Part shown: positions 56,066-64,000 of the stretch, one piece after another
Numbering within the stretch: position 1 is the stretch's first letter
Layout of the letters: every line of letters starts with the position of its first letter
DNA from: Azonexus hydrophilus
GTDB lineage: Bacteria; Pseudomonadota; Gammaproteobacteria; Burkholderiales; Rhodocyclaceae
Direction of reading: 5' to 3'
Length of the DNA stretch: 64,000 nt
NCBI RefSeq assembly: GCF_001956855.1
Contig: NZ_MTHD01000006.1
Span: 124,001-188,000 of the forward strand
Notes under the pieces: model-generated
Database searches by the model: none
What the model saw: the letters and a program-made list of their open reading frames with translations, nothing else
Told to the model about the DNA's origin: nothing
Translations under genes and position numbers: made by a program

Positions 56066-57133
56066 ATGGCCCATCTGGAAATCACGCAACTGACCAAGCG
56101 TTACGGCGCCTTCGTCGCCCTTGAGCAGATCGATCTCGCCGTCGAGCGCGGCGAATTCCTCGTCCTGCTCGGCCCGTCCGGTTGCGGCAAGACGACGCTG
56201 CTGCGGGCGATCGCCGGCCTCGAGCGACAGGACAGCGGGCGCATCGTCCACGCCGGCCGCGACATCTCGCAACTGTCGCCGGCGCTACGCGACTACGGCA
56301 TCGTCTTCCAGTCCTACGCGCTGTTTCCCAACCTCAGCGTCGCCGACAACGTCGCCTACGGCCTGAACAGCCGCCGCGCCGACCGCCGGCTGATCCACAA
56401 CCGGGTCGAGGAAATGCTCGAACTGGTCGGCCTGCCGGGCAGCCAGCCGAAATACCCGGCGCAGCTTTCCGGCGGCCAGCAACAGCGCGTCGCGCTGGCC
56501 CGCGCGCTCGCCACGTCACCCGACCTGCTGCTGCTCGACGAGCCGCTGTCGGCCCTCGACGCCATCGAACGCGTCCGCCTGCGTTCGGAAATCCGCAGCC
56601 TGCAGAACCGGCTCGGCGTAACCACGATCATGGTCACCCACGACCAGGAAGAGGCACTGGCCATGGCCGACCGCATCGTCGTCATGCGCGGCGGCCGCAT
56701 CCAGCAGATCGGCGGGCCGCAGGAAATCTACCGGGCGCCGGGCAACGATTTCGTCGCCGACTTCATCGGTCGCGGCAACCTGCTCGACGCCACCGGCGCC
56801 GGCCCGCAACACGTCCGCATCGGCGATCTGCTGCTGCGCTGCGCCGCCCCCGCCGGCGAAGGCAGCCACCAGCGCTTCTACGTCCGGCCCGAAGACATCC
56901 GCCTGCACGACACGCTCGACCAGGGCGAGAACAGTTTCTACGCCCACGTCGTCAAATGCGAGTTCCTCGGTGCCTATTCGCTGGTCACGCTGCAGGCGGC
57001 AACCGGCGACGGCCGCCCGCTGGTCGCCCAGTTTTCCAGCAACTACCTGTGCGGCCGCGAAATCCGTCCGGGCGCGACGCTGCGCGTCGGCATCCCGGCC
57101 GAACACCTGCGCCCGCTGCCGGAGGCGGCATGA
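56066..57133 (+). CDS. phnT: 2-aminoethylphosphonate ABC transporter ATP-binding protein
   Basis: A 355-residue importer ATPase of the spermidine/iron (PotA/FbpC) type: Walker [10 protein letters not shown] (about 36-44), L-S-G-G-Q-Q-Q-R signature, D-E-P-L-S-A-L-D and the H-D-Q-E-E-A switch. A C-terminal regulatory OB-type TOBE domain runs from about 240. Start 56066 follows the phnS hairpin; the in-frame extension upstream is inside phnS. Its stop overlaps phnU by 4 bases (ATGA). Confidence 0.9.
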   Translation: MAHLEITQLTKRYGAFVALEQIDLAVERGEFLVLLGPSGCGKTTLLRAIAGLERQDSGRIVHAGRDISQLSPALRDYGIVFQSYALFPNLSVADNVAYGLNSRRADRRLIHNRVEEMLELVGLPGSQPKYPAQLSGGQQQRVALARALATSPDLLLLDEPLSALDAIERVRLRSEIRSLQNRLGVTTIMVTHDQEEALAMADRIVVMRGGRIQQIGGPQEIYRAPGNDFVADFIGRGNLLDATGAGPQHVRIGDLLLRCAAPAGEGSHQRFYVRPEDIRLHDTLDQGENSFYAHVVKCEFLGAYSLVTLQAATGDGRPLVAQFSSNYLCGREIRPGATLRVGIPAEHLRPLPEAA

Positions 57134-58833
57134 AGGTCGCCGGCCTGAGTACGCTGCCGCCCGGCCGCCGCGCCACCTTCAGCGAGCGCCTGGGCGGCCC
57201 GCTGCTGCTGCTCGCTGCCGTGGCGCTGGCGATCTTCCTGCTGCTGCCACTCGGCGCCTTGCTCCTCGGCGCCATCCGCGACGATGCCGGCGCCTTCGGC
57301 CTGGCCCGCTTCGCCGAGTTCGCGGCAACGCCGGGCATGGCGACGGCGGTCTGGAACACGCTGTGGGTGGCACTGGCGGTGACCGCGATCACCGTGCCGC
57401 TGGCCTTCGTCTATGCTTACGCGATCGAGCGTGCCTGCCTGCCGCTGCGCGGGCTGTGGCGAATCATCGGGCTGTCGGCGCTGCTCGGCCCGTCGCTGGT
57501 CGGCGCGATTGCCTTTATCCAGTGGTTCGGCACCCAGGGTGTGCTCAAGGCCTGGCTCGGCGAAACCTCGGTTTACGGGCCGGTGGGCATCGTCATGGCC
57601 ACCGTCTACGCCAGCTTCCCGCATGCGCTGATGATCCTCGTCGTCGCGCTGGCCACCGCCGACGGCCGTCTCTACGAAGCCGCCGACGCGCTGTCGGCTT
57701 CACGCTGGCGCAAGTTCGTCACGGTGACGCTGCCCGGCGCCCGCTACGGGCTGATCAGCGCGGCGCTCGTCGTCTTCGCCTACTCGGTCAGCGAGTTCGG
57801 CATTCCCAAGGTGATCGGCGGCAACTTCCAGGTGCTCGCCGTCGAGATCTACGTCCAGGTCGTCGGCCAGCACAATTTCGGCCGGGGCGCCGTCGTCGCG
57901 TTGTTGCTACTGCTGCCGGTGCTGCTCGCTTTCGTCATCGACTGGCACCTGCAGCGCCGCCAGCAATCGGGACTGACCGCCCGCGCCGTGCCTTACCGGC
58001 CGCGCCCGGACTGGCGCCGCGACCTGCCGCTGCTGTTCTACTGCCTGCTGCTGACGACGGCGATGCTTGGCGTACTGGGCATGGCCGCCTATACCTCGCT
58101 GGTCCGCTTCTGGCCGTACAACCTGGAACTGAGCCTCGACCACTACGTCTACGGCCTGGCCGAGGCCGGCGTTCTCGACGCCTGGCTGAACAGCCTGCGC
58201 ATCGCCGGCCTGACCGCGCTCCTGGGCACGCCTTTCGTTTTCTTCACCGCCTGGCTGCTGGAAAAAGGCCAGGGCGGCCCGGCCGGACTGCGGCCATTGG
58301 TCCGTGCGCTGGCCGCGCTGCCGATGGGCGTGCCCGGGCTGGTGCTGGGCATCGGCTACATCCTCTTCTTCAATGGGCCGGACAACCCGCTGAACGGGCT
58401 GTACCACACGCTGACGATCATGGTCATCGCCACCATCGTCCATTTCTACACGCCCTGCCACCTGACCGCCGTCACTGCATTGAAGGGGATCGACCGCGAA
58501 TTCGAAGCGGTCTCGGCCTCGCTCAAGGTGTCGCCCTTCGTCACGCTGTGGCGGGTGACGCTGCCGGTGTGCCTGCCGGCGGTGCTGGAAATCGCCCGCT
58601 ACCTGTTCATCAACGCGATGACCACGGTGTCGGCGCTGGTCTTCCTCTACTCGCCGGAAACGCTGCCGGCCTCGGTCGCCATCCTCAATCTCGACGAGGC
58701 CGGCGAACTCGGCCCGGCAGCGGCGATGGCGACACTGATTGTGCTCACTTCGGCAACGATCAGCCTGCTCTATTCGCTCGTCACCCACCTGCTCTTCCGC
58801 CGCCACCAGGCCTGGCGCCAGGGCCAACGCTGA
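57130..58833 (+). CDS. phnU: 2-aminoethylphosphonate ABC transporter permease (two fused domains)
   Basis: A 567-residue permease with 12 hydrophobic helices in two BPD_transp_1 halves, each with an EAA loop ([14 protein letters not shown] near 180, and E-A-V-S-A-S-L-K-V near 458). One gene thus provides both pore subunits, as in the FbpB-like and PhnU2-type systems that go with this AEP cluster. Its start overlaps the phnT stop (ATGA), so translation is coupled. Confidence 0.88.
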   Translation: MKVAGLSTLPPGRRATFSERLGGPLLLLAAVALAIFLLLPLGALLLGAIRDDAGAFGLARFAEFAATPGMATAVWNTLWVALAVTAITVPLAFVYAYAIERACLPLRGLWRIIGLSALLGPSLVGAIAFIQWFGTQGVLKAWLGETSVYGPVGIVMATVYASFPHALMILVVALATADGRLYEAADALSASRWRKFVTVTLPGARYGLISAALVVFAYSVSEFGIPKVIGGNFQVLAVEIYVQVVGQHNFGRGAVVALLLLLPVLLAFVIDWHLQRRQQSGLTARAVPYRPRPDWRRDLPLLFYCLLLTTAMLGVLGMAAYTSLVRFWPYNLELSLDHYVYGLAEAGVLDAWLNSLRIAGLTALLGTPFVFFTAWLLEKGQGGPAGLRPLVRALAALPMGVPGLVLGIGYILFFNGPDNPLNGLYHTLTIMVIATIVHFYTPCHLTAVTALKGIDREFEAVSASLKVSPFVTLWRVTLPVCLPAVLEIARYLFINAMTTVSALVFLYSPETLPASVAILNLDEAGELGPAAAMATLIVLTSATISLLYSLVTHLLFRRHQAWRQGQR

Positions 58834-58853
58834 TTCTCCGGAGAAAAATCCCC

Positions 58854-59972
58854 ATGTACGCCGTCGACCGCGACCCGCTGCTGCTCACCCCCGGCCCCCT
58901 GACCACCTCGCTGCGCACCAAGCAGGCGATGCTGCACGACTGGGGTTCCTGGGACGCCGGCTTCAACACCATCACCGCCGACGTCTGCCGGCAGCTCGTG
59001 GCCATCGCCCACGGCGAGGACAGCCACGTCTGCGTGCCGCTGCAGGGTTCCGGCACCTTCTCGGTGGAAGCCGCGCTGGGCACCCTGGTGCCGCGCCACG
59101 GCAAGGTGCTGGTGCCGAACAACGGCGCCTACTGCGCGCGCATCCTGAAGATTCTCGGCTACCTCGGGCGCGAGGCCGTCGAACTGCGCTTCGCCGAAGA
59201 CCAACCGGCCGACCCGGCGGCCATCGAAGCGGCGCTCGCCGCCGACCCGGCGATCACCCACGTCGCCCAGGTCCATTGCGAAACCGGCACCGGCATCCTC
59301 AATCCGCTGGCCGAGATCGCCGCCGCCGTCGCCCGCCAGGGACGCGAGCTGATCGTCGACGCGATGAGCTCCTTCGCCGCCCTCGACATCGACCTGCGCA
59401 CGACGCCGATCACGGCGCTGGTTGCCGCCTCCGGCAAATGCCTGGAAGGCGTGCCCGGCATGGGCTTCGTCATCGTCCGCCAGAGCGCGCTGGAAGCCGC
59501 CGCCGGCAACTGCCATTCGCTGGCGATGGACCTGCACGACCAGTGGCAGTACATGCAGAAGACGACGCAATGGCGGTTCACGCCGCCGACCCACGTCGTC
59601 GTCGCGCTGCACGCCGCCCTCGCGCAGTACGCCGAGGAAGGCGGCCTGAACGCCCGCCACGCCCGCTACGCCGCCAACTGCGCGGCACTGGTCGACGGCA
59701 TGGCCGGACTTGGCCTCAAGCCTTTCCTGGCGCCCGAACACCAGGCACCGATCATCGTCACCTTCCACGCGCCGAGTGGCCCGAACTACGACTTCAAGAC
59801 CTTCTACGCGGCGGTGCGCGACAAGGGTTTCATCCTCTACCCGGGCAAGCTGACCGAAGTCGACACCTTCCGTGTCGGCTGCATCGGCGCGCTGACGACG
59901 CAGGACATGGCCAAGGTGATCGATGCCGTCGGCGCGACGCTGCGCGCGATGAATGTTGCGGTCGACGGCTGA
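58854..59972 (+). CDS. phnW: 2-aminoethylphosphonate-pyruvate transaminase
   Basis: Transfers the amino group of AEP to pyruvate, giving phosphonoacetaldehyde and alanine. It has 372 residues (Salmonella PhnW 367). The PLP Lys is at 195 in [11 protein letters not shown], with the cofactor loop Q-G-S-G-T-F and D-A-M-S-S-F upstream. The start is 20 bases after phnU with GGAGAAAAA before it. Its last codons (A-V-D-G) contain one copy of the window's repeated GCGGTCGAC motif. Confidence 0.95.
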   Translation: MYAVDRDPLLLTPGPLTTSLRTKQAMLHDWGSWDAGFNTITADVCRQLVAIAHGEDSHVCVPLQGSGTFSVEAALGTLVPRHGKVLVPNNGAYCARILKILGYLGREAVELRFAEDQPADPAAIEAALAADPAITHVAQVHCETGTGILNPLAEIAAAVARQGRELIVDAMSSFAALDIDLRTTPITALVAASGKCLEGVPGMGFVIVRQSALEAAAGNCHSLAMDLHDQWQYMQKTTQWRFTPPTHVVVALHAALAQYAEEGGLNARHARYAANCAALVDGMAGLGLKPFLAPEHQAPIIVTFHAPSGPNYDFKTFYAAVRDKGFILYPGKLTEVDTFRVGCIGALTTQDMAKVIDAVGATLRAMNVAVDG

Positions 59973-59976
59973 AAAA

Positions 59977-61212
59977 ATGACAAATTCACCGGTCGACCGC
60001 GACATTTTGATTATCGGCGGCGGCATCTTCGGCGCCGCTGTCGCCTACGAACTCGCCCGCCACGGGCTGGGCGAGCGCGTCCTTGTGCTTGAGCGCCTGC
60101 AGCCGGCGGCCGGCGCGACCAGCCGGGCAGCGGCGCTGGTCACCATGGTGCGCGACGACGCCGCTCAGATCGCACTGGCCCGCCAGACCTTCCGCACGAT
60201 CGCCGAACTCGAGAACGAATTCAGCGAAGACATCGGCCGGCGCACGGTCGGCGCGCTGCACGTCGCCCCGGCCAGCCATCTCGCCACGCTGCAGGCGCGC
60301 GCCGAAAAGGCCGCCACGCAGGGTATCGCCTGCACCTGGCTGGACCAGACCGCAGCACTCGCCCGCGCGCCCTGGCTGGCGCCGGAGAGCTTCGATCACG
60401 CGGTCTTCTTCCCCGACGAATGCTACGTCGAACCCTATCTGTTCGCCACCGCACTGCTGCGCGCCGCCGTGTCGCTCGGCGTGCGCAGCGAGACGGCCGA
60501 AGTCACACGCATCGTCGTCGAAGCCGGCCGCGTCTGGGGCATTGAGCTGGCCGATGGCCGGCGCCGCGCTGCCAGCGTTGTCGTCAACGCCGCCGGCGCC
60601 TGGGCCAACAGCCTCAGCGTCGATCTCGGCCTGCCGCTGCCGATGGCGCCGGTGCGCAGCCAGTACTGGATCAGCGAGCCGGCGCCGATCTTTCCGCGCG
60701 ACGGCGCCATCGTGCTGATGCCGGCGATCCGCGCCTACGCGCGGCCCGAGGTCGGCGCGCTGCTCTTCGGTATCCGCGAACGCCAGCCGGCGGTTGCCGA
60801 CGCGCGCACGCTGCCGGCCGACCTCGGCGGTTTCGTCTTCGACCCGGACGATGCTGACGGCTGGGCCAACCTGGCCGAGGGCGCCGATGAACTGACACCG
60901 TATTTCCCGGCGCTTGAGACGCTGGGCATCGCCCATTACCTGACCGGGCCGAGCAACTACACGCCCGACCGGCAACTGGTCGTCGGCGCCGCGCCGCAGA
61001 TCGCCGGACTGTTCGTCGCCAGCGGCTGCAATGGCTCGGGAATCAGCTTCGCCGGCGGCGTCGGTCGGCTGATCGGCGAACTGATCCGTGGCGCCACACC
61101 CTTCGTCGATCCGCTGCCAAGCGCACCCGGCCGGCACGGCAATTTCGATCCCTATTCCCGCGAATTCCTCGCCGCCTGCGCCGCCGCGCGGGCACAAAAA
61201 ACTTCCGGCTGA
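59977..61212 (+). CDS. FAD-dependent amine oxidoreductase of the AEP cluster
   Basis: A 411-residue DAO-family flavoenzyme with the dinucleotide motif I-I-G-G-G-I-F-G-A-A-V-A near residue 10 and a C-terminal V-A-S-G-C-N-G-S-G-I-S-F-A-G-G FAD loop. It lies between phnW and phnX. From memory, flavoproteins in comparable AEP clusters have been linked to N-methyl-AEP oxidation to phosphonoacetaldehyde; that would make this enzyme an alternative entry to the PhnX step. Sarcosine- or glycine-oxidase-like chemistry on another amine is possible. It begins 4 bases after phnW. Confidence 0.85.
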   Translation: MTNSPVDRDILIIGGGIFGAAVAYELARHGLGERVLVLERLQPAAGATSRAAALVTMVRDDAAQIALARQTFRTIAELENEFSEDIGRRTVGALHVAPASHLATLQARAEKAATQGIACTWLDQTAALARAPWLAPESFDHAVFFPDECYVEPYLFATALLRAAVSLGVRSETAEVTRIVVEAGRVWGIELADGRRRAASVVVNAAGAWANSLSVDLGLPLPMAPVRSQYWISEPAPIFPRDGAIVLMPAIRAYARPEVGALLFGIRERQPAVADARTLPADLGGFVFDPDDADGWANLAEGADELTPYFPALETLGIAHYLTGPSNYTPDRQLVVGAAPQIAGLFVASGCNGSGISFAGGVGRLIGELIRGATPFVDPLPSAPGRHGNFDPYSREFLAACAAARAQKTSG

Positions 61213-61239
61213 ACCGCCGACACCCTACGGAGACACTCC

Positions 61240-62052
61240 ATGCAAGAACAACTTGAAGCCGTCATTTTTGACTGGGCCGGCACGACGGTCGATTTCGGCT
61301 CCTTCGCGCCGACCCAGATCTTCGTCGACGCCTTCCGCGCAGCTTTCGCTTTCGAATTGACGCTGGCCGAAGCACGCGGCCCGATGGGCCTGGGCAAATG
61401 GCAGCACATCGAGGCGCTCGGCCGCGATCCTGCGGTCAACGCCCGCTGGCAGGCAAAATTCGGCCGGGCGATGAACAACGACGACATCGACCACATCTAC
61501 CGCACCTTCCTGCCGCTGCAGGTCGAGCGCGTCGGCGCCCACGCGGCGCTGATTCCCGGCACGCGGGAGACGGTCGCCGCGCTGCGCAAACGCGGCCTGA
61601 AGATCGGTTCGACCACCGGCTACCCGCGCGTGGTCATGGAAAAACTGATGACGGTCGCCGCCGCCAACGGCTACACGCCAGACTGTACCGTCTGCGCCGA
61701 CGACCTCGCCGCCGGCGCCCGCCCCGGCCCGTGGATGGCGCTGCAGTGCGTGCTCGACCTGAAGATCGGCAACGTCGCCCGCTGCGTCAAGGTCGACGAC
61801 ACCTTGCCGGGCATCCACGAAGGCCGCAACGCCGGCATGTGGACAGTCGGCCTGATGCTTTCCGGCAGCCCGGCCGGCCTGACCGAGGCCGAATTCACGG
61901 CAGCGACAGCGGATGAACTGGCGGCCCTGCGCGCCCGCATCGCCCCCGAATTCACCAGCGCCGGCGCACATTACGTCATCGACAGCGTCGCCGACCTGCT
62001 GCCGGTGCTCGACGACATCGAGCGCCGCCTGCACCAGGGCGAGCGCCCGTAA
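61240..62052 (+). CDS. phnX: Phosphonoacetaldehyde hydrolase
   Basis: Cleaves phosphonoacetaldehyde to acetaldehyde and phosphate, the C-P bond-breaking step. It is a 270-residue HAD-family enzyme: nucleophile Asp 11 in F-D-W-A-G-T-T, Schiff-base Lys 53 in M-G-L-G-K-W (the position known from the Bacillus enzyme), S-T-T-G-Y in the second motif and K-V-D-D-T near the end. Last gene of the phn operon; its stop is 3 bases from the convergent nirD stop with no terminator visible. Confidence 0.95.
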   Translation: MQEQLEAVIFDWAGTTVDFGSFAPTQIFVDAFRAAFAFELTLAEARGPMGLGKWQHIEALGRDPAVNARWQAKFGRAMNNDDIDHIYRTFLPLQVERVGAHAALIPGTRETVAALRKRGLKIGSTTGYPRVVMEKLMTVAAANGYTPDCTVCADDLAAGARPGPWMALQCVLDLKIGNVARCVKVDDTLPGIHEGRNAGMWTVGLMLSGSPAGLTEAEFTAATADELAALRARIAPEFTSAGAHYVIDSVADLLPVLDDIERRLHQGERP

Positions 62053-62055
62053 AAC

Positions 62056-62367
62056 TCAAAGGGCGAGGAAGACCTCGCCGGCCTCGACCTTGACATCGAA
62101 GCGGTCGCAACCGCCGACGTCCGGCGCCACTGCCTGGCCGTCGGCGAGGCCGATGTTCCAGCCGTGCAGCGGGCAGGTCACGCGTTCGCCGTGCACCAGC
62201 CCCTGCGACAGCGGCCCGCCCTTGTGCGGGCATTTGTCGTGCAGCGCGAAGACCTTGTCGTCGCTGGTGCGGAAAATGGCGATGTCGCCGCCCTTCTGCG
62301 GCCGGACGATGCGCGAGCCGAGCGGCGGGATGTCTTCCAGCTTGCAGATCAGTTTCCAGTGGTTCAT
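62056..62367 (-). CDS. nirD: Nitrite reductase small subunit
   Basis: A 103-residue Rieske-type protein, the small subunit of NADH-dependent assimilatory nitrite reductase. Unlike E. coli NirD, which lacks them, all four Rieske [2Fe-2S] ligands are here: Cys 46, His 48, Cys 65 and His 68 (C-P-H and C-P-L-H). Such full Rieske NirD proteins are common outside enterobacteria. It starts 26 bases after nirB ends. Confidence 0.92.
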   Translation of the reverse strand: MNHWKLICKLEDIPPLGSRIVRPQKGGDIAIFRTSDDKVFALHDKCPHKGGPLSQGLVHGERVTCPLHGWNIGLADGQAVAPDVGGCDRFDVKVEAGEVFLAL

Positions 62368-62393
62368 TGGCTTGTCCTCGTTTTCTCTTGTTT

Positions 62394-64000
62394 TCAGGCG
62401 TCGACCGCAATCGGGATGAACTGCTTGATCGGCTGCGCTTCGCGCGAGGTCGACCACGGGTCCTTGGCGTCCTTCAGCGCGGCGACCAGCGCGGCGTACA
62501 GCGTGCGCCGGCCATCCTCGTCCTCGACGATGCGGCCCTTGACGTAATCGAGGCCGACGCGTTCCAGCCAGTGGCAGGTGCGCTCCAGGTACCAGCCTTC
62601 CTGACGGTAGAGTTCGAGGAAGGCGCCGGAATATTCCATGACTTCCTCGTCCGACTTCACCTTGCACAAAAACTGCGCAACCTCGGTCTTGATCCCACCG
62701 TTGCCGCCGACGTAGAGCTCGTAGCCGGAGTCGACGCCGATCACGCCGACGTCCTTGATGCCGGCCTCGGCGCAGTTGCGCGGGCAGCCGGAGACGGCCA
62801 GCTTGACCTTGTGCGGCGCGTACATGTCGAACAGCATCTTCTCCAGCTTGACGCCCATGTCCATCGCCAGTTGCGTGCCAAAGCGGCAATGTTCGGCGCC
62901 GACGCAGGTCTTCACGGTGCGGATCGACTTGCCGTAGGCGTGGCCGGAAACCATGCCGGCGGCGTTGAGGTCGGCCCAGACGGCGGGCAGATCCTCCTTC
63001 TTGATGCCGAGCAGGTCGATGCGCTGGCCGCCGGTGACCTTCACCGTCGGCACGTTGAACTTCTCGGCGACGTCGGCAATCGCGCGCAGTTCGTTGGGCG
63101 TCGTCAGGCCGCCCCACATCCGCGGCACCACCGAATAGGTGCCGTCCTTCTGGATGTTGGCGTGCGAGCGCTCGTTGATCAGCCGTGACTGCGGATCATC
63201 CTTGGCTTCGTGCGGCCAGGTCGAGATCAGGTAGTAGTTGATCGCCGGCCGGCACTTCTCGCAGCCGTTTGCGGTCGACCAGCCCAATTCGGCAAAAACC
63301 GCTTCCTTGCTGGTCAGGTGTTCCGCACGGATCGCCTCGCGCACTTTCTGGTGCGAATGTTCGGTACAGCCGCAGATCGGTTTCTTGTCGGAGGCCGCCG
63401 GCGAGTAGGCGCCGCCGATGGTCGAAGCCAGTATCTGCTCGACCAGCCCGGCACACGAACCGCAGGACGACGCGGCCTTGGTGTGCTTCTTGACCTCGTC
63501 GAGCGTGAACAGGCCCTGCTCCTTGATCGCCTTGACGATGGTTCCCTTGGTCACGCCGTTGCAGCCGCAGACCTCGGCGCTGTCGGCCATCAAGGCCGCC
63601 TTGCTGTTGCCGGCGTGGCCGACGTCGCCGACCAGGCTCTGGCCGAAGATCAGCGAGTCGCGGATGTCGTGGATGTCGCGGGCGTCCTTGAGCAACTGGA
63701 AATACCACGGGCCATCGGCCGTGTCGCCGTACATGACGCCGCCGACCAGCTTGTTGTCCTTGATCACCAGCTTTTTATAGACGCCGCCGTGCGGGTCGTT
63801 GAGGACGATTTCCTCGGTGTCCTTGCCGCCCATGAATTCGCCGGCCGAGAACAGGTCAATGCCGGTGACTTTCAGCTTGGTCGAGGTCACCGAGCCGGTA
63901 TAGCGGCCGATGCCGTAACCGGCCAGATGATTGGCGGCGACCTTGGCCTGCTCGAACAGCGGCGCCACCAGCCCATAGGCGATGCCACGATGGCTGACGC
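62394..64000 (-). CDS. nirB: Nitrite reductase large subunit (C-terminal part)
   Basis: The gene runs off the right edge, so only about 535 C-terminal residues are seen. NirB reduces nitrite to ammonia with NADH. Visible are the end of the FAD/NAD domain, [2Fe-2S] ligands in C-G-C-N-G-V and S-C-G-S-C-A-G-L, a second BFD-like copy with I-C-G-C-T and G-C-E-K-C-R-P-A-I-N-Y-Y-L, and siroheme/[4Fe-4S] ligands C-V-G-A-E-H-C and S-G-C-P-R-N-C. The last residues (A-V-D-A) overlap a copy of the GTCGACCGC repeat. Transcribed with nirD. Confidence 0.94.
   Translation of the reverse strand, partial: VSHRGIAYGLVAPLFEQAKVAANHLAGYGIGRYTGSVTSTKLKVTGIDLFSAGEFMGGKDTEEIVLNDPHGGVYKKLVIKDNKLVGGVMYGDTADGPWYFQLLKDARDIHDIRDSLIFGQSLVGDVGHAGNSKAALMADSAEVCGCNGVTKGTIVKAIKEQGLFTLDEVKKHTKAASSCGSCAGLVEQILASTIGGAYSPAASDKKPICGCTEHSHQKVREAIRAEHLTSKEAVFAELGWSTANGCEKCRPAINYYLISTWPHEAKDDPQSRLINERSHANIQKDGTYSVVPRMWGGLTTPNELRAIADVAEKFNVPTVKVTGGQRIDLLGIKKEDLPAVWADLNAAGMVSGHAYGKSIRTVKTCVGAEHCRFGTQLAMDMGVKLEKMLFDMYAPHKVKLAVSGCPRNCAEAGIKDVGVIGVDSGYELYVGGNGGIKTEVAQFLCKVKSDEEVMEYSGAFLELYRQEGWYLERTCHWLERVGLDYVKGRIVEDEDGRRTLYAALVAALKDAKDPWSTSREAQPIKQFIPIAVDA

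Noticed and set aside
56182-59980. Very long plus-strand frames across phnT, phnU and phnW (up to 1000 residues)
   Set aside because: They are real gene ends joined to out-of-frame upstream sequence, rich in Arg/Pro/Ala; true starts at 57130 and 58854 have ribosome-binding sites or overlaps.
62394-63968. Start of nirB at GTG 63968
   Set aside because: The frame stays open to the window edge and the residues beyond continue the NirB sequence, so the codon is internal Val.

Overview
The window looks like chromosome of a GC-rich betaproteobacterium, most likely Rhodocyclales (Dechloromonas/Azonexus/Accumulibacter relatives). This is inferred from gene families (EAL-HDOD and HDOD regulators, a CZB diguanylate cyclase, GlcDEF, the PhnS/T/U-PhnW-PhnX cluster, NrtABD with NasT) and from composition, not from a marker gene. 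Genes are densely packed with many 1-4 nt start/stop overlaps. I see no insertion sequence, phage, integrase, CRISPR array or rRNA operon. Two tRNA genes are present: Ser-TGA and Arg-CCT.

Layout. 1-3.3 kb: end of a YheT-like hydrolase, phosphomannomutase/phosphoglucomutase, an EAL-HDOD regulator. 3.3-8.8 kb: alaS, small secreted proteins, ugpQ and ugpB. 8.8-15.6 kb: a lipoprotein, a membrane histidine kinase with a single-domain response regulator, RhlE helicase, a PP2C phosphatase and an HDOD protein at the end of the glc operon. 15.6-23.5 kb: glcDEF, a diguanylate cyclase broken by an in-frame TGA, glycerate kinase and hydroxypyruvate isomerase, a cobalamin adenosyltransferase. 23.7-28.6 kb: a YhiI-RbbA-YhhJ type export operon with a palindromic operator. 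29-43 kb: housekeeping (YccA-like protein, rlmD, bamC, dapA, tilS, accA, AlkA-like glycosylase, gloC, uup), two more HDOD proteins and an MFS transporter coupled to a 44-residue membrane protein. 43-48.7 kb: a chemoreceptor, tRNA-Arg, selD, an ECF sigma/zinc anti-sigma pair and a spermidine-synthase-like protein. 48.7-53.1 kb: nitrate ABC transporter nrtABD, nasT and cbiX. 53.2-62 kb: a 2-aminoethylphosphonate (AEP) import and degradation cluster. 62-64 kb: nirD and the 3' part of nirB.

How the genes work together. The right third is a nitrogen and phosphorus acquisition zone. Nitrate uptake (NrtABD) and assimilatory nitrite reductase (NirBD, a siroheme enzyme served by the CbiX-type chelatase) sit either side of an AEP route: transporter, PhnW transaminase, an FAD amine oxidase and PhnX. 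The 318-base gap before nrtA carries a full control region readable from the sequence: an NtrC-like site, a sigma-54 promoter, two hairpins with AAAGGC and AAUGGC hexaloops typical of ANTAR targets, and an intrinsic terminator whose 5' arm overlaps the second hairpin. NasT, the expected antiterminator, is encoded just upstream, but no NasS sensor is present in the window. GlcDEF makes glyoxylate; Hyi and the glycerate kinase, 1.4 kb away, belong to the route that carries glyoxylate-derived C3 units to 2-phosphoglycerate.

The most notable observations are: the nitrate leader; the TGA that replaces the conserved Trp of a CZB domain; a short motif TGCGGTCRAC found at least 26 times in both orientations inside and between genes; a set of four HDOD genes, two of them EAL-HDOD paralogues; and the palindromic operators at the AEP and RbbA-type operons. 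I did not find a convincing wholly new multi-gene system; the repeated motif is the best candidate for something undescribed.
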